A DNA stretch of 36,882 nucleotides from Paracoccaceae bacterium. Its GTDB lineage: Bacteria; Pseudomonadota; Alphaproteobacteria; Rhodobacterales; Rhodobacteraceae. How positions within the stretch are numbered: position 1 is the stretch's first letter; every line of letters begins with the position of its first letter. Below are positions 24,740 to 33,148 of the stretch, piece by piece. The DNA lies in assembly GCA_029862205.1 (NCBI GenBank), contig JAOTXT010000043.1, positions 1-36,882 on the forward strand, read 5' to 3'. A model generated the notes under the pieces. The model made no database searches and was not told the origin of the DNA. It saw only the letters and a program-made list of their open reading frames with translations. The position numbers and the translations under genes were made by a program.

Positions 24740-25795
24740 TCAGAGGAGCGGCGCCATCTTTGTCGCCTTCAGCGTGGTCTCCTGGACCTCGCCGCGCTTC
24801 TCGTCCGAGAGCGGCGTCAGGCCGCGCTCGACCAGATAGCCGTCCTCGCCCATCGCCTCGTCCGAGACATACTCCTCCAGAAACTCGTCCAGGCCGGGGA
24901 TCACGCCACGATGGGCATTCTTCACATAGATGAAGACCGGCCGGGCCACACCATAGGAGAAGTCGGCGATGGTCTCGGGGCTCGGCTCGACGCCGTCGAT
25001 CGAGATACCCATCAGCTTGTCCTCGTTCTCGTAGAGGAACGAGTAGCCGAAGATGCCGAGCGCGTTCGGATCGGCGCTCAGGCGCTGAACGATGAGATTG
25101 TCGTTCTCGCCCGCCTCGACGAAGAGGCCGTCCTGGCGCATCCGCGAGCAGTTCTCCTTGACCCAGGACTTGAACGCCTTCTTGTCCATTTCGTCCTTCT
25201 TCACCTTCACGAAGTCCAGACGCTTGCAGCCGTCATGCATGACCAGTTCGACGAAGGCGTCGCGCGTGCCCGAGGTCGGCGGCGGGCCATATGCCAGGAT
25301 CTTGATCTCCGGCAGTGACGCATCGATGTCCGACCACATCTGGTACGGGTTGTCGATCCAGGCGCCATCGACTGGAACCTGCGCGGCCAGGCCAAGATAG
25401 ATTTGTGCTTCAGTCAGCGCCCAGTCCTGGCCGGTATCGCGCGAGACCGCCAGCGACAACCCGTCATAGCCCAACAGCACTTCGGTGACGTTGGTTACGC
25501 CATTCTTCGCGCACAACTTGTACTCCGACGACTTCATCGAACGCGAGGCTCCCGTGATGTCCGGGAAGGCTTCGCCAATGCCCTGGCAAAAGATCTTCAT
25601 ACCGCCACCGGTGCCGGTGGACTCAACGACCGGCGACGGAGATCCGGTCCTGTTCGCAAACTCCTCGGCAACCGCCTGAGTGTAGGGGAAGACAGTCGAC
25701 GACCCGACGATGCGGATCTGGTCGCGCGCCGCCGCCTCGCCGGCGAATGCCACGGCGGCAACGGCAGCGGCAGCCAAGCCTTTGAAGATGGTCAT
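24740..25795 (-). CDS. pstS: Phosphate-binding protein PstS
   Basis: The 351-residue protein starts with a signal peptide (positively charged MTIFK, hydrophobic alanine-rich core, AAARDQ cleavage zone around residue 23). The mature part carries the phosphate-contact loops VGSSTVFPYTQAVAEEF and STGTGGGMKIF and the later SGTRDAFVELVM of the PBP-like domain. It delivers phosphate in the periplasm to PstCAB. It is the first gene after the Pho-box region and the first of the pst operon, so it should be the most strongly phosphate-controlled gene here. Confidence 0.96.
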   Translation of the reverse strand: MTIFKGLAAAAVAAVAFAGEAAARDQIRIVGSSTVFPYTQAVAEEFANRTGSPSPVVESTGTGGGMKIFCQGIGEAFPDITGASRSMKSSEYKLCAKNGVTNVTEVLLGYDGLSLAVSRDTGQDWALTEAQIYLGLAAQVPVDGAWIDNPYQMWSDIDASLPEIKILAYGPPPTSGTRDAFVELVMHDGCKRLDFVKVKKDEMDKKAFKSWVKENCSRMRQDGLFVEAGENDNLIVQRLSADPNALGIFGYSFLYENEDKLMGISIDGVEPSPETIADFSYGVARPVFIYVKNAHRGVIPGLDEFLEEYVSDEAMGEDGYLVERGLTPLSDEKRGEVQETTLKATKMAPLL

Positions 25796-25899
25796 CCAGT
25801 ATTCTCCCGTTCGCTTACTCGTTTCGGCTGAACGGTGTGCGCTCCAGACCGGAAACCGCCGTCCGCTAGCACAACCTACGGCTCCGCAAAGACGTGCAT

Positions 25900-25928
25900 A
25901 TGTCGCTTTGGCTACAGTTTTGTGACGG
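25900..25928 (-). promoter_or_regulatory. Pho box array upstream of pstS
   Basis: On the minus strand two heptamers CCGTCAC and CTGTAGC are separated by AAAA, giving the 11-base periodicity of a Pho box; a third, weaker heptamer GCGACAT follows after CAAA. They lie 105-133 bases upstream of the pstS start, followed by a TATGCA that could be a -10 element. PhoB, encoded at the end of the operon, would bind here and activate pstS. Confidence 0.75.
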
Positions 25929-25994
25929 GTTAACTGGCTGTTTAACTACATTAAATTTTCACCCCTCCTAATGGAAATAAGAGTGGCACAGCCT

Positions 25995-27272
25995 TCAGGG
26001 CTCGGCCGAATCCTCCGCGCGGGGCAGCCAAGCGGTGAACTGGGTGCCTTCTCCGGGGCTCGAGTGAATTGCCAGATCCCCTCGGTGCCGGCTGAGGATA
26101 TGCTTGACGATCGAGAGGCCAAGCCCCGTCCCGCCGGGCCCGGCATCTCCCGGCTTCCCGGAGCGCGACTGCGATACCTGGTAGAACCGCTCGGTCAAGC
26201 GTTGCAGATGCTCGCGGGCGACCCCTTGCCCCTTGTCGGCGACGCAAATCCCGGTCATTCGGCGCCGCCCGGGCTCGGGCTTGGCCAGCGTGATGCGCAC
26301 CTCGCCGCCGTCACCGCCATACTTGATCGCGTTGTCGATCAGATTGGTAAAAAGCTGGCTCAACTCGTCCCTGTCGCCCGTCAGATCCAGACCCTCGCGG
26401 GGAACCTCCAGCTTGATTTCGACCTCCGCCTGCTCGGCCAGGGGCGCCATCGCGGCAACGGTCTCGTGCACGATCGCACCGAGGTTCACCATCTCGGACG
26501 GGCGCACATGCTCGTTCATCTCGATCCGGTTGAGCGAGATCAGGTCATCGATCAGCCGCGCCATCCGATCGGCCTGGGCGGCCATGATCGGCAGGAACCG
26601 CTCTTGCGCGCCGGAATCGCCCGCTGCCGGGCCGCGCAAGGTCTCGATGAAACCGGCGATCGAGGCTAACGGCGTGCGCAATTCATGCGAGGCATTGGCA
26701 ACGAAGTCGCGCCGCATCTGCTCGACCCGGGCTGCCCGCGTGTGATCTTCCAGAAGAATCATCACCGACGGCCGGCCACGGCCCGGCCCTTCGTCGAAGC
26801 GGCGTAGATGCGCCACCAGGTCGCGCCGCTCGCGGGCGCGCATCAGGGTGAAATCGACGCTGGCCGAGGCCCCGCCCCCCTGCACATTATCAATCGCCTC
26901 ACCCAGCGGACGCGCCCGGATCACCGTCGAAAGCGGCGTCTCGGCAACCACATCGCCGAAGATGCCCCGGGCCGCTTCGTTCATCAGCAGGATGCGGCTG
27001 CTCCGGTCGATCAGGATCACCGGCAGCGGCAGCCCCAGAACCAGGGCGGGTACGCCGCCGGGTTCGCTGTGGCTGCGCCCGTCCACACGCCCGGCTCCGT
27101 CCGTGCCCATCGGCACACCGCCCAGCGCGGTCGCCACGCCCAGATAGACCGCAATGCCCAAAACCGTGGAGATCACCACGCCCAACGCGCCGCCAACAGG
27201 AATTGCCAGCGCGATGATTACTGCCGCCAGCACTCCGGCCGCGACACTGATCAGATTCCGGTTCCGAGTCAT
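25995..27272 (-). CDS. phoR: Phosphate regulon sensor histidine kinase PhoR
   Basis: The protein of about 425 residues has two adjacent membrane helices at its N-terminus (near 8-27 and 30-50), a PAS-like domain (about 80-180, beginning LPLPVILIDRSSRILLMNEAA type sequence), a HisKA domain with His196 (ANASHELRTPLASI) and a HATPase domain with NLIDNAIKYGG and GTGLGLSIVKHILSRH. The short periplasmic part and PAS domain are the PhoR arrangement. It phosphorylates PhoB under phosphate limitation. I used the ATG at 27272; a GTG at 27299 in the same frame is possible. It precedes pstS by 199 bases, with the Pho box in between. Confidence 0.93.
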   Translation of the reverse strand: MTRNRNLISVAAGVLAAVIIALAIPVGGALGVVISTVLGIAVYLGVATALGGVPMGTDGAGRVDGRSHSEPGGVPALVLGLPLPVILIDRSSRILLMNEAARGIFGDVVAETPLSTVIRARPLGEAIDNVQGGGASASVDFTLMRARERRDLVAHLRRFDEGPGRGRPSVMILLEDHTRAARVEQMRRDFVANASHELRTPLASIAGFIETLRGPAAGDSGAQERFLPIMAAQADRMARLIDDLISLNRIEMNEHVRPSEMVNLGAIVHETVAAMAPLAEQAEVEIKLEVPREGLDLTGDRDELSQLFTNLIDNAIKYGGDGGEVRITLAKPEPGRRRMTGICVADKGQGVAREHLQRLTERFYQVSQSRSGKPGDAGPGGTGLGLSIVKHILSRHRGDLAIHSSPGEGTQFTAWLPRAEDSAEP

Positions 27273-27315
27273 TGGCGCCCGCTTATCACGTGCCGTCACG
27301 CCGGGAGAAGGCTTT

Positions 27316-27360
27316 GAGCAAAACCGGATCAGACTGATTCAGTCTGAAACGGTTTTGGTC
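27316..27360. repeat. Imperfect 45-base palindrome between phoR and the DddP-like gene
   Basis: The two 21-base arms around ATT are reverse complements with three mismatches, built from AAAACCG and TCAGACTG segments. The inner TCAGACTG and CAGTCTGA arms are perfect. It touches the stop codon of the DddP-like gene and sits about 44 bases before the phoR start. It resembles a dispersed alphaproteobacterial palindrome and could terminate the upstream operon. I cannot confirm its copy number here. Confidence 0.7.
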
Positions 27361-28589
27361 TAGCCCAGCAATGCCTCGTCCAACGGGTAGTCGGACAGAA
27401 CCTCGCACCCGGTCTCGGTGATCAGCACCTGCTGTTCCAGCTTGACCCCGTCGCGCTCGCCGACCGCGCCCATATAGCTCTCGACGCAGATCACCATGCC
27501 CGGCGCGAGCACGCCGTCATAGGGCGTCGGGCCCCGGAAGCGCGGGTTCACACGGGGGAATTCGTCGCACATGCCGACCCCGTGGACGATGCAGGGATAG
27601 GCCTGTTGTTGGAACTCCTCCGGCACCTCGAAGGCTTGGGCCTGGATCTCGCCCAGCGTCATGCCGGGACGCATCAGGCCCATATTGTGCTCGACCTCGT
27701 CCAGCGCCAGCCGGTAGAGCTCGCGCTGCCGCCCGCTTGGCAGGCCCGGACCGCAGAAGAAGGTGCGCGAGATGTCGGCGAAATAGCCCATCGGTCCGAT
27801 CATGTCGGTGTCGAAGGCCACCAGGTCACCCGCCTCGACCCGGCGCGGCGAGGCCTCCTGCAGCCACGGATTGGTGCGCGGGCCCGAGGCCAGCATCCGC
27901 CCATCGTGCCAATCCCCGTCATTGGCCAGATTGGTGTAGTTCAGAAGGCCCCAGAGCTGCAGTTCGCTGACCCCAGGGCGCAGCGCCTCGCGCATCTTGT
28001 CCATTCCCAGCGCGGCCACCGCGCAAGCCCAGCGAATGCAGGCGATCTCGTCCTCGGACTTGATCACCCGCGCCATCTCGGAAATCGCCACCCCGTCGGT
28101 CACCTCGATGCCCCGCTGCAACAGTGCCTGGGTGATCGAGGGGTTCACGTATTCGACCGCGACCCGGCGGTTGTCCGAGCCGACTTCGGAAAGGAAGCCG
28201 ACCACGTCATCGGCGAAGAGCCGCGCCGCTTCGGCGAGATCCGGACCGCCATCGAAGACGCTGATCGCGCGGCCTGGGCGCGCCTCGATGCCGGTCCCGG
28301 GCGCGATATAAGAGCCATAGGCGGCGATCGGGCCGTCGACAGGCAGAAACAAATACGTCGAGGGGATGTGGGACTGGAAGAGCGCATAGGAGCGATAATC
28401 GATCGCGTAACGCAGGCTGATCGGGTTGACCAGGACGCACATCGCCACGCCGGCCTTGCGCATCTCGGCCTTCAGCCGCCCGATCCGCCAGGCATATAGC
28501 CGGTCGCGGTCGATCTGGGGCATCGGGCGATGGCGGGAAAGCTCGCTCCACTCGGCGTCCATGACCATCTGATCCGGGCCGATGCTCAT
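27360..28589 (-). CDS. DddP-like M24 (creatinase/pita-bread) metalloenzyme
   Basis: The 409-residue protein has an N-terminal creatinase domain and a C-terminal pita-bread domain. It resembles the DMSP lyase DddP over its whole length, including the N-terminal IGPDQ, the LASGPRTNPW motif and the end VLSDYPLDEALLG. The metal ligands of DddP are kept: Asp260, Asp262, Asp272, His336, Glu370, Glu385. So are the Tyr331 and Asp342 equivalents of active-site residues. DddP splits dimethylsulfoniopropionate to dimethylsulfide and acrylate. The specificity loop differs from canonical DddP, so it could be a divergent DddP or a related onium-compound enzyme. An ordinary Xaa-Pro peptidase is less likely. 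It follows the Rieske oxygenase by 10 bases. Confidence 0.75.
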   Translation of the reverse strand: MSIGPDQMVMDAEWSELSRHRPMPQIDRDRLYAWRIGRLKAEMRKAGVAMCVLVNPISLRYAIDYRSYALFQSHIPSTYLFLPVDGPIAAYGSYIAPGTGIEARPGRAISVFDGGPDLAEAARLFADDVVGFLSEVGSDNRRVAVEYVNPSITQALLQRGIEVTDGVAISEMARVIKSEDEIACIRWACAVAALGMDKMREALRPGVSELQLWGLLNYTNLANDGDWHDGRMLASGPRTNPWLQEASPRRVEAGDLVAFDTDMIGPMGYFADISRTFFCGPGLPSGRQRELYRLALDEVEHNMGLMRPGMTLGEIQAQAFEVPEEFQQQAYPCIVHGVGMCDEFPRVNPRFRGPTPYDGVLAPGMVICVESYMGAVGERDGVKLEQQVLITETGCEVLSDYPLDEALLG

Positions 28590-28599
28590 GGTTCCGCGC

Positions 28600-29781
28600 T
28601 CATGGGGCCAGGATCGCCTCAACGATCTTGGCCGAAAGCTGGTGCGCCGGCACCTCCCAGGCCGGTGACATGACCGAGCCCTGGAAGCCGATCGAGCGGC
28701 GGCCCTGCTGCAGGCGTTCCAAGAGCTGCACATCCTCCAGGTTCAGATCGTGCCACATGGCGATCAGGTCCTCGCGGCCCTTGGCATAGCGTTCGGCCTC
28801 GGCGGCCTCGTCGCCGACAACGAAGAAGTGCAATTCCTCCTCGGTCTCGTCCGGCGCCGTCGGATGGATCGACATCACCACGAACTGGTCCGCATAGACC
28901 TCGGCCAGGAAGTTCGGCATGACCGCGAACCACATGCCGCGCCGCGCGTCCTCGTCCGAGAGGCCGGGATAGTGAGGCAGGCCGTCGCCCCTGCCTTCGC
29001 TCAGGCCTGGCGCCACGTAGTCGTTGTAGAAGACATGCTCCAACCACTCGCCCGACCAGCGCACATGCATGGGCGCGTGTTCGACCAGGCGGGGATGGGC
29101 GGCGAAGACGTGATAGCCCTCCATGTAATTTTCCAGCACCAGCTTCCAGTTCGCCTTGATCCGGTAGGCGCGCTTGCCGATCCACCGGATCTGCGCGAAG
29201 TCGAAGGCCGAGGTCCGGCGCAGCATCGGCGCCAGCCAATCGTCAAGCGCGGGCGCGGCACCGGAGATGTCGACGAAGACGCAGCCGTTCCAGACCTCGC
29301 AGCGCACCGGGGCCAGGTCGAGGCCGGGGGCGCCATCGTCGAACCGCTCGACCTTGCCGGGGCCGTGGAAATGCGGCCGCGAGCGCAACTTGCCGTCCAG
29401 CCGGTAAGCCCAGGCGTGGTAGGGGCAGGTCAGCGTCTTCGCGACGCACTCCTCTTGCACCAGCATCGTCCCTCGATGCCGGCAATGGTTGTGGAAGGCG
29501 CGAATCGTGCCCTCGGTGTCGCGCACTGCGATGACCGGCGTCCCGCCAACCTCGATCGGCTTGACCCCACCTGGCGTCAGCTCGGCCGCCGCGCAGGCAA
29601 AGACCCAATTGCGGCGGAATAACCGCGCCTGCTCCAGCGCCAGCCAGTCCGCCGACCAATAGGCGGCGTTCGGCAAGCCGCCGGGCTCCTCGATCGGGCG
29701 GGTGATCTGGACCAGCCCGTCCTCGCCCAGGATTGCGCGCACCTGGCGCGCGATTTCGGTCTCGGCGGCGATCCCGTCCAT
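28600..29781 (-). CDS. Rieske non-haem iron oxygenase, alpha subunit (quaternary-amine type)
   Basis: The 393-residue protein has a Rieske [2Fe-2S] site with Cys100-x-His102 and Cys119-x2-His122, and a mononuclear iron site with His224, His229 and Asp350. The residue that bridges the two sites is Glu221 in ENYMEGYHVF; most ring-hydroxylating oxygenases have Asp here, while the carnitine, glycine-betaine and related quaternary-ammonium oxygenases have Glu. An oxidative demethylation or C-N cleavage of an onium compound is therefore the best guess. The ATG at 29781 follows GGGGAGAG. No reductase partner is encoded nearby. It is the first gene of an operon with the DddP-like gene. Confidence 0.88.
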   Translation of the reverse strand: MDGIAAETEIARQVRAILGEDGLVQITRPIEEPGGLPNAAYWSADWLALEQARLFRRNWVFACAAAELTPGGVKPIEVGGTPVIAVRDTEGTIRAFHNHCRHRGTMLVQEECVAKTLTCPYHAWAYRLDGKLRSRPHFHGPGKVERFDDGAPGLDLAPVRCEVWNGCVFVDISGAAPALDDWLAPMLRRTSAFDFAQIRWIGKRAYRIKANWKLVLENYMEGYHVFAAHPRLVEHAPMHVRWSGEWLEHVFYNDYVAPGLSEGRGDGLPHYPGLSDEDARRGMWFAVMPNFLAEVYADQFVVMSIHPTAPDETEEELHFFVVGDEAAEAERYAKGREDLIAMWHDLNLEDVQLLERLQQGRRSIGFQGSVMSPAWEVPAHQLSAKIVEAILAP

Positions 29782-29959
29782 GCGGACTCTCCCCGACTCA
29801 GCCGGATTTCTTCGAGCTTGACCCATCGCGCGAGGATTTCCAGCGGATTTTGCCGTTGCGCGCCGTCCCGCGTTGATGCTGGACTGTGGTCCGTGTGGAT
29901 CGCCCTGGCCTGCCGCGCGCGACGCTGGACGCGACCGAATAGCCGAGTAGGAGACAAGC

Positions 29960-30589
29960 ATGTCCGAAGAGAGCAAGGTTGGCCATTCCTACCTCGCCCG
30001 CACGCCCCAGGAACAACAGGCAGCCTACGATGATTGGGCGGCTACTTATGAGCGCGACCTCTGCGCCATGGGCTACCGAATTCCGGCCATGGCGGCGGCG
30101 GTCTTCACCCGGCACGTGGCGCCGGATGCGGCGCCGATCCTGGATGCGGGCTGCGGCGGCGGCATCCAGGCCGAGCCCCTGGTGGCCATGGGCTACGGCC
30201 CCTTCACCGGGATCGACCTCTCCGAGGGAATGCTGGCCATCGCCCGGGCCAAGGGGATATATGCCGAGCTTCGCCAGATGGCGCTCGGCGGGCGGCTCGA
30301 CTTTCCGGACCACGCCTTCGCCGCCGTCCTCTCCTGCGGCACGATTACGCCGGGCCACGCCCCGCCCGAGAGCTTCGACGACCTGATCCGGGTCACCCGC
30401 CCCGGCGGTCGCCTGATCTTCTCGCTGCGAGACGACGCCGCCCAAGACCCGGCCTACCCGGCTGCGCTGGAGCGCCTGACCCAGGCCGGCGCCTGGCGCC
30501 CGGTCTTCGCCACCGAGCCCCTCCAGTCCATGCCCTATGGCGAGCCGGAGGTGTTTCACCGCATTCATGTGTACGAGCGAGCGGGGTGA
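29960..30589 (+). CDS. Class I SAM-dependent methyltransferase
   Basis: The 209-residue protein has the Rossmann methyltransferase core: motif I ILDAGCGGG at residues 60-68, the acidic GIDLSEGMLAIAR segment at 84-96, and a later VTRPGGRLIFSLRDD motif. The N-terminal YDDWAATYERDL and overall length resemble METTL27-like methyltransferases; the substrate is unknown. The ATG at 29960 follows AGGAG. It is divergent from the Rieske oxygenase with 178 bases between starts, so it may share regulation, but there is no direct evidence that the products work together. Confidence 0.85.
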   Translation: MSEESKVGHSYLARTPQEQQAAYDDWAATYERDLCAMGYRIPAMAAAVFTRHVAPDAAPILDAGCGGGIQAEPLVAMGYGPFTGIDLSEGMLAIARAKGIYAELRQMALGGRLDFPDHAFAAVLSCGTITPGHAPPESFDDLIRVTRPGGRLIFSLRDDAAQDPAYPAALERLTQAGAWRPVFATEPLQSMPYGEPEVFHRIHVYERAG

Positions 30590-30859
30590 GCGGGTTGGGA
30601 TAACCGGTCGGCGTACGGCAATTGCCGGCTGTGCGGACGAAGCGGACATTCACGCTGCCCGCTAAGAAGGTCAGCTACTGACCCAATCCGGGCTCTAAGC
30701 ATCAATCATGTTCGGCAATACAGAGAGCTTTGAGCCGTTAATTGCAAAGGGGCGTGACGGGCTTGATGGACCACAGGCCGCTCACGCACTAAGAATTTGG
30801 GCGGGTTGAATGCCGCGACACTCTGGGCGCGGCGACGGATAAGCGGAGGCTGGCCGATC
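30590..30859. other. Lower-GC intergenic region before the molybdenum hydroxylase gene
   Basis: This space of 270 bases is visibly richer in A and T than the genes to its left and holds no convincing ORF or RNA gene. A short motif AGCGGACATTCA near 30650 has a related copy (AGCGGACGTTAA) after the hydroxylase gene near 33323. No promoter elements could be assigned with confidence. Confidence 0.35.
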
Positions 30860-33148
30860 ATGAGCACAACAGACGCGACTGGGACGTCCCCGGGTGATTT
30901 CAAATATATTGGTACCCGTGCACCGCGACCCGATGGATTCGAGAAAGTTACGGGGCGAGCGCGCTTTGGAAACGACATTAACCTACCGGGAATGCTACGA
31001 GGCCTCGTTTTGCGCAGCCCGCATGCCCACGCCCTGGTGAAATCCATTGACACGTCGAAGGCCCTTGCGCTGCCGGGGGTCAAGGCCGTCGTGACACGGG
31101 ATGATTTTGCCGACCAGCCTTCGGAAATTGTTCCAGCGGGAGAATTGGTGGTCAACTACCGCGACGTGGTGCGCAACATCATGGCCCGCGAGAAGGTGCT
31201 CTATGATGGCCACCCGGTCGCTGCGGTGGCCGCGACCAGCCTCTCGATCGCAAGGAAGGCGCTCAAGCTGATCGAGGTGGATTACGAAGTTCTGCCCCAT
31301 GTCATCGAGCCAATGGCAGCGGCGGCCCCCGACGCGCCTTTGCTGCACGACTTCATCTTCACCGAAGGAGTTGAGCCGAAGCCGGACAAACCGTCCAACG
31401 TCGCTAAGCGGGTTGCGGTAACGCGTGGTGATGTGGACGCCGGGTTCGCAGCGGCCGACGTCATCATCGAGCGCGAGTACGACACCAAACCGGTGCATCA
31501 GGGTTACATTGAACCGCAGGCCTGCACAGCCAACTACGTCCGCGGCGGGCAAAGCGAGGTTTGGACCACGACCCAAGGGCACTATCTGAAGCGGGCCTTT
31601 ACTGCACGGCTCTGCGGGATGGAGACCGGAGACCTAAAAGTGACGCCGACCGAGATTGGTGGCGGCTTTGGTGGCAAGAACAACGTCTATCTGGAGCCGG
31701 TGGCCCTGGAGCTGTCGCGCAAGAGCGGCAGGCCGGTGAAGATGGCGATGAGCCGGGGCGACGTGATGCGCGCCACCGGCCCGACCTCGGGTGCGCACAT
31801 GCGGGTCAAGATCGGCGCGAAGTCGGACGGAACAATCACCGCTGGCGAAGCCGAGATGTGGTATCAGGCCGGGGCATTCCCGGGCTCGCCTGTCGGCCCG
31901 GCCTCAATGACCACCTTCGCCTGTTATGATTTGGAGAACGTCAACGCCGTCGCCTACGACGTGGTCAGTAACCGCCCGAAGGTTGCCGCCTATCGCGCGC
32001 CTGGCGCTCAGATCATCAGCTACGGCGTCGAAAGCACGATCGATTTGGTGGCGCGTGAGATCGGCATGGATCCGATTGATTTTCGCCTGAGAAATGCTGC
32101 CAAGGAGGGCACACAAGCCGCATATGGCCCAACCTTCGGCCCGGTTGGGCTCGTTGAATGCCTGGAAGCGCTCCGAAGCCACCCGAACTACAGGGCTGAA
32201 CTCAAGCCGAACCAGGGCCGCGGCATTTCGGTGGGCTTCTGGTTCAATATCGGCGGCGACACCTGCGTGACCATGAATGTCAACGAGGATGGCTCGCTCG
32301 GGCTGATGATCGGCAATCCTGATATCGGCGGATCGCGCGCCTCGATGGTTCTGATGGCTGCCGAGGCACTGGGCGTCGACCCGGAGACCGTCAAGCCCAC
32401 GGTCGGTGATACCAATGCGCTGGGCTTCAATTTCCTAACTGCGGGCAGCCGAACGACCTTTGCAGTCGGCAAGGCAACCCACGATGCTTCACTGAAGGTG
32501 ATCGAGGAGTTGAAGCGCCGCGCCGCGGAAACCTGGAGCATCCCAGTCGAAGCTGTAGATTGGAAGGACGGTCATGCCCGCCCCGCCGGACCTAACGCTG
32601 GCGATTTTGAGCCGCTCTCGATCGCGGAGATTGCAAAGAATGCCAGCAAGACCGGCGGGTCCATTTCCGGACATGTGGAAGAAAATGTGAAGGGCGCCGG
32701 TCCAAGTTTCGCGGCGGAGATGATCGATCTCGAGGTCGATCCGGAAACCGGCAAAACCACGATCCTGCGTTGTACCGTCGCCCAGGACGCCGGCAAGGCA
32801 ATTCACCCCTCCTATGTAGAAGGCCAGTACCAAGGCGCGGTGGCACAAGGCATCGGGTGGGCATTGAACGAAGAATACATCTACGACGACAATGGGAGGC
32901 TGGATAACCCAACATTCCTCGACTACCGCATTCCTGTCGCCTCGGATCTTCCTATGATCGACGCGGTGATCGTCGAGGTTCCTAACCCGAACCACCCGTA
33001 CGGCGTCCGCGGAATTGGCGAGACCTCGATCGTGCCAGTCAAAGCCGCTGTCGCGAATGCGATCGCTGATGCTATCGGCGTACGACTGACCGATTTGCCG
33101 ATGTCACCGCCGAAAGTGTTAAAGGCGATTGAGCAAGGCGTCTGTTAG
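30860..33148 (+). CDS. Xanthine dehydrogenase family molybdopterin-binding subunit (orphan)
   Basis: The 762-residue protein is the large subunit of a molybdenum hydroxylase, a family that hydroxylates purines, aldehydes, nicotinate or aromatic acids with water as the oxygen source. Family features are visible: the N-terminal DGFEKVTGRARFGNDI, the cofactor-binding GGGFGGKN and YRAPGA motifs, and the catalytic glutamate near residue 721 in GVRGIGETSIVP. The ATG at 30860 has GGAGG at 30845-30849. The partner FeS and FAD subunits and the maturation genes are not in the window, which is unusual. The gene and its flanks look lower in GC than neighbours, suggesting separate origin or transfer. Confidence 0.9.
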   Translation: MSTTDATGTSPGDFKYIGTRAPRPDGFEKVTGRARFGNDINLPGMLRGLVLRSPHAHALVKSIDTSKALALPGVKAVVTRDDFADQPSEIVPAGELVVNYRDVVRNIMAREKVLYDGHPVAAVAATSLSIARKALKLIEVDYEVLPHVIEPMAAAAPDAPLLHDFIFTEGVEPKPDKPSNVAKRVAVTRGDVDAGFAAADVIIEREYDTKPVHQGYIEPQACTANYVRGGQSEVWTTTQGHYLKRAFTARLCGMETGDLKVTPTEIGGGFGGKNNVYLEPVALELSRKSGRPVKMAMSRGDVMRATGPTSGAHMRVKIGAKSDGTITAGEAEMWYQAGAFPGSPVGPASMTTFACYDLENVNAVAYDVVSNRPKVAAYRAPGAQIISYGVESTIDLVAREIGMDPIDFRLRNAAKEGTQAAYGPTFGPVGLVECLEALRSHPNYRAELKPNQGRGISVGFWFNIGGDTCVTMNVNEDGSLGLMIGNPDIGGSRASMVLMAAEALGVDPETVKPTVGDTNALGFNFLTAGSRTTFAVGKATHDASLKVIEELKRRAAETWSIPVEAVDWKDGHARPAGPNAGDFEPLSIAEIAKNASKTGGSISGHVEENVKGAGPSFAAEMIDLEVDPETGKTTILRCTVAQDAGKAIHPSYVEGQYQGAVAQGIGWALNEEYIYDDNGRLDNPTFLDYRIPVASDLPMIDAVIVEVPNPNHPYGVRGIGETSIVPVKAAVANAIADAIGVRLTDLPMSPPKVLKAIEQGVC

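Noticed and set aside
25930-25945. TTAA pair upstream of pstS as a CtrA site
   Set aside because: The two TTAA are eight bases apart, not seven, and the surrounding sequence is generally AT-rich.
27360-28589. Ectoine hydrolase DoeA or Xaa-Pro dipeptidase as the identity of the M24 protein
   Set aside because: The LASGPRTNPW motif, the N-terminal pattern and the C-terminal end fit DddP much better than DoeA or prolidase as I remember them.
28600-30589. Methyltransferase as a functional partner of the Rieske/DddP-like operon
   Set aside because: Only divergent position supports it; the protein has no feature that points to an onium substrate, so no pathway role is claimed.
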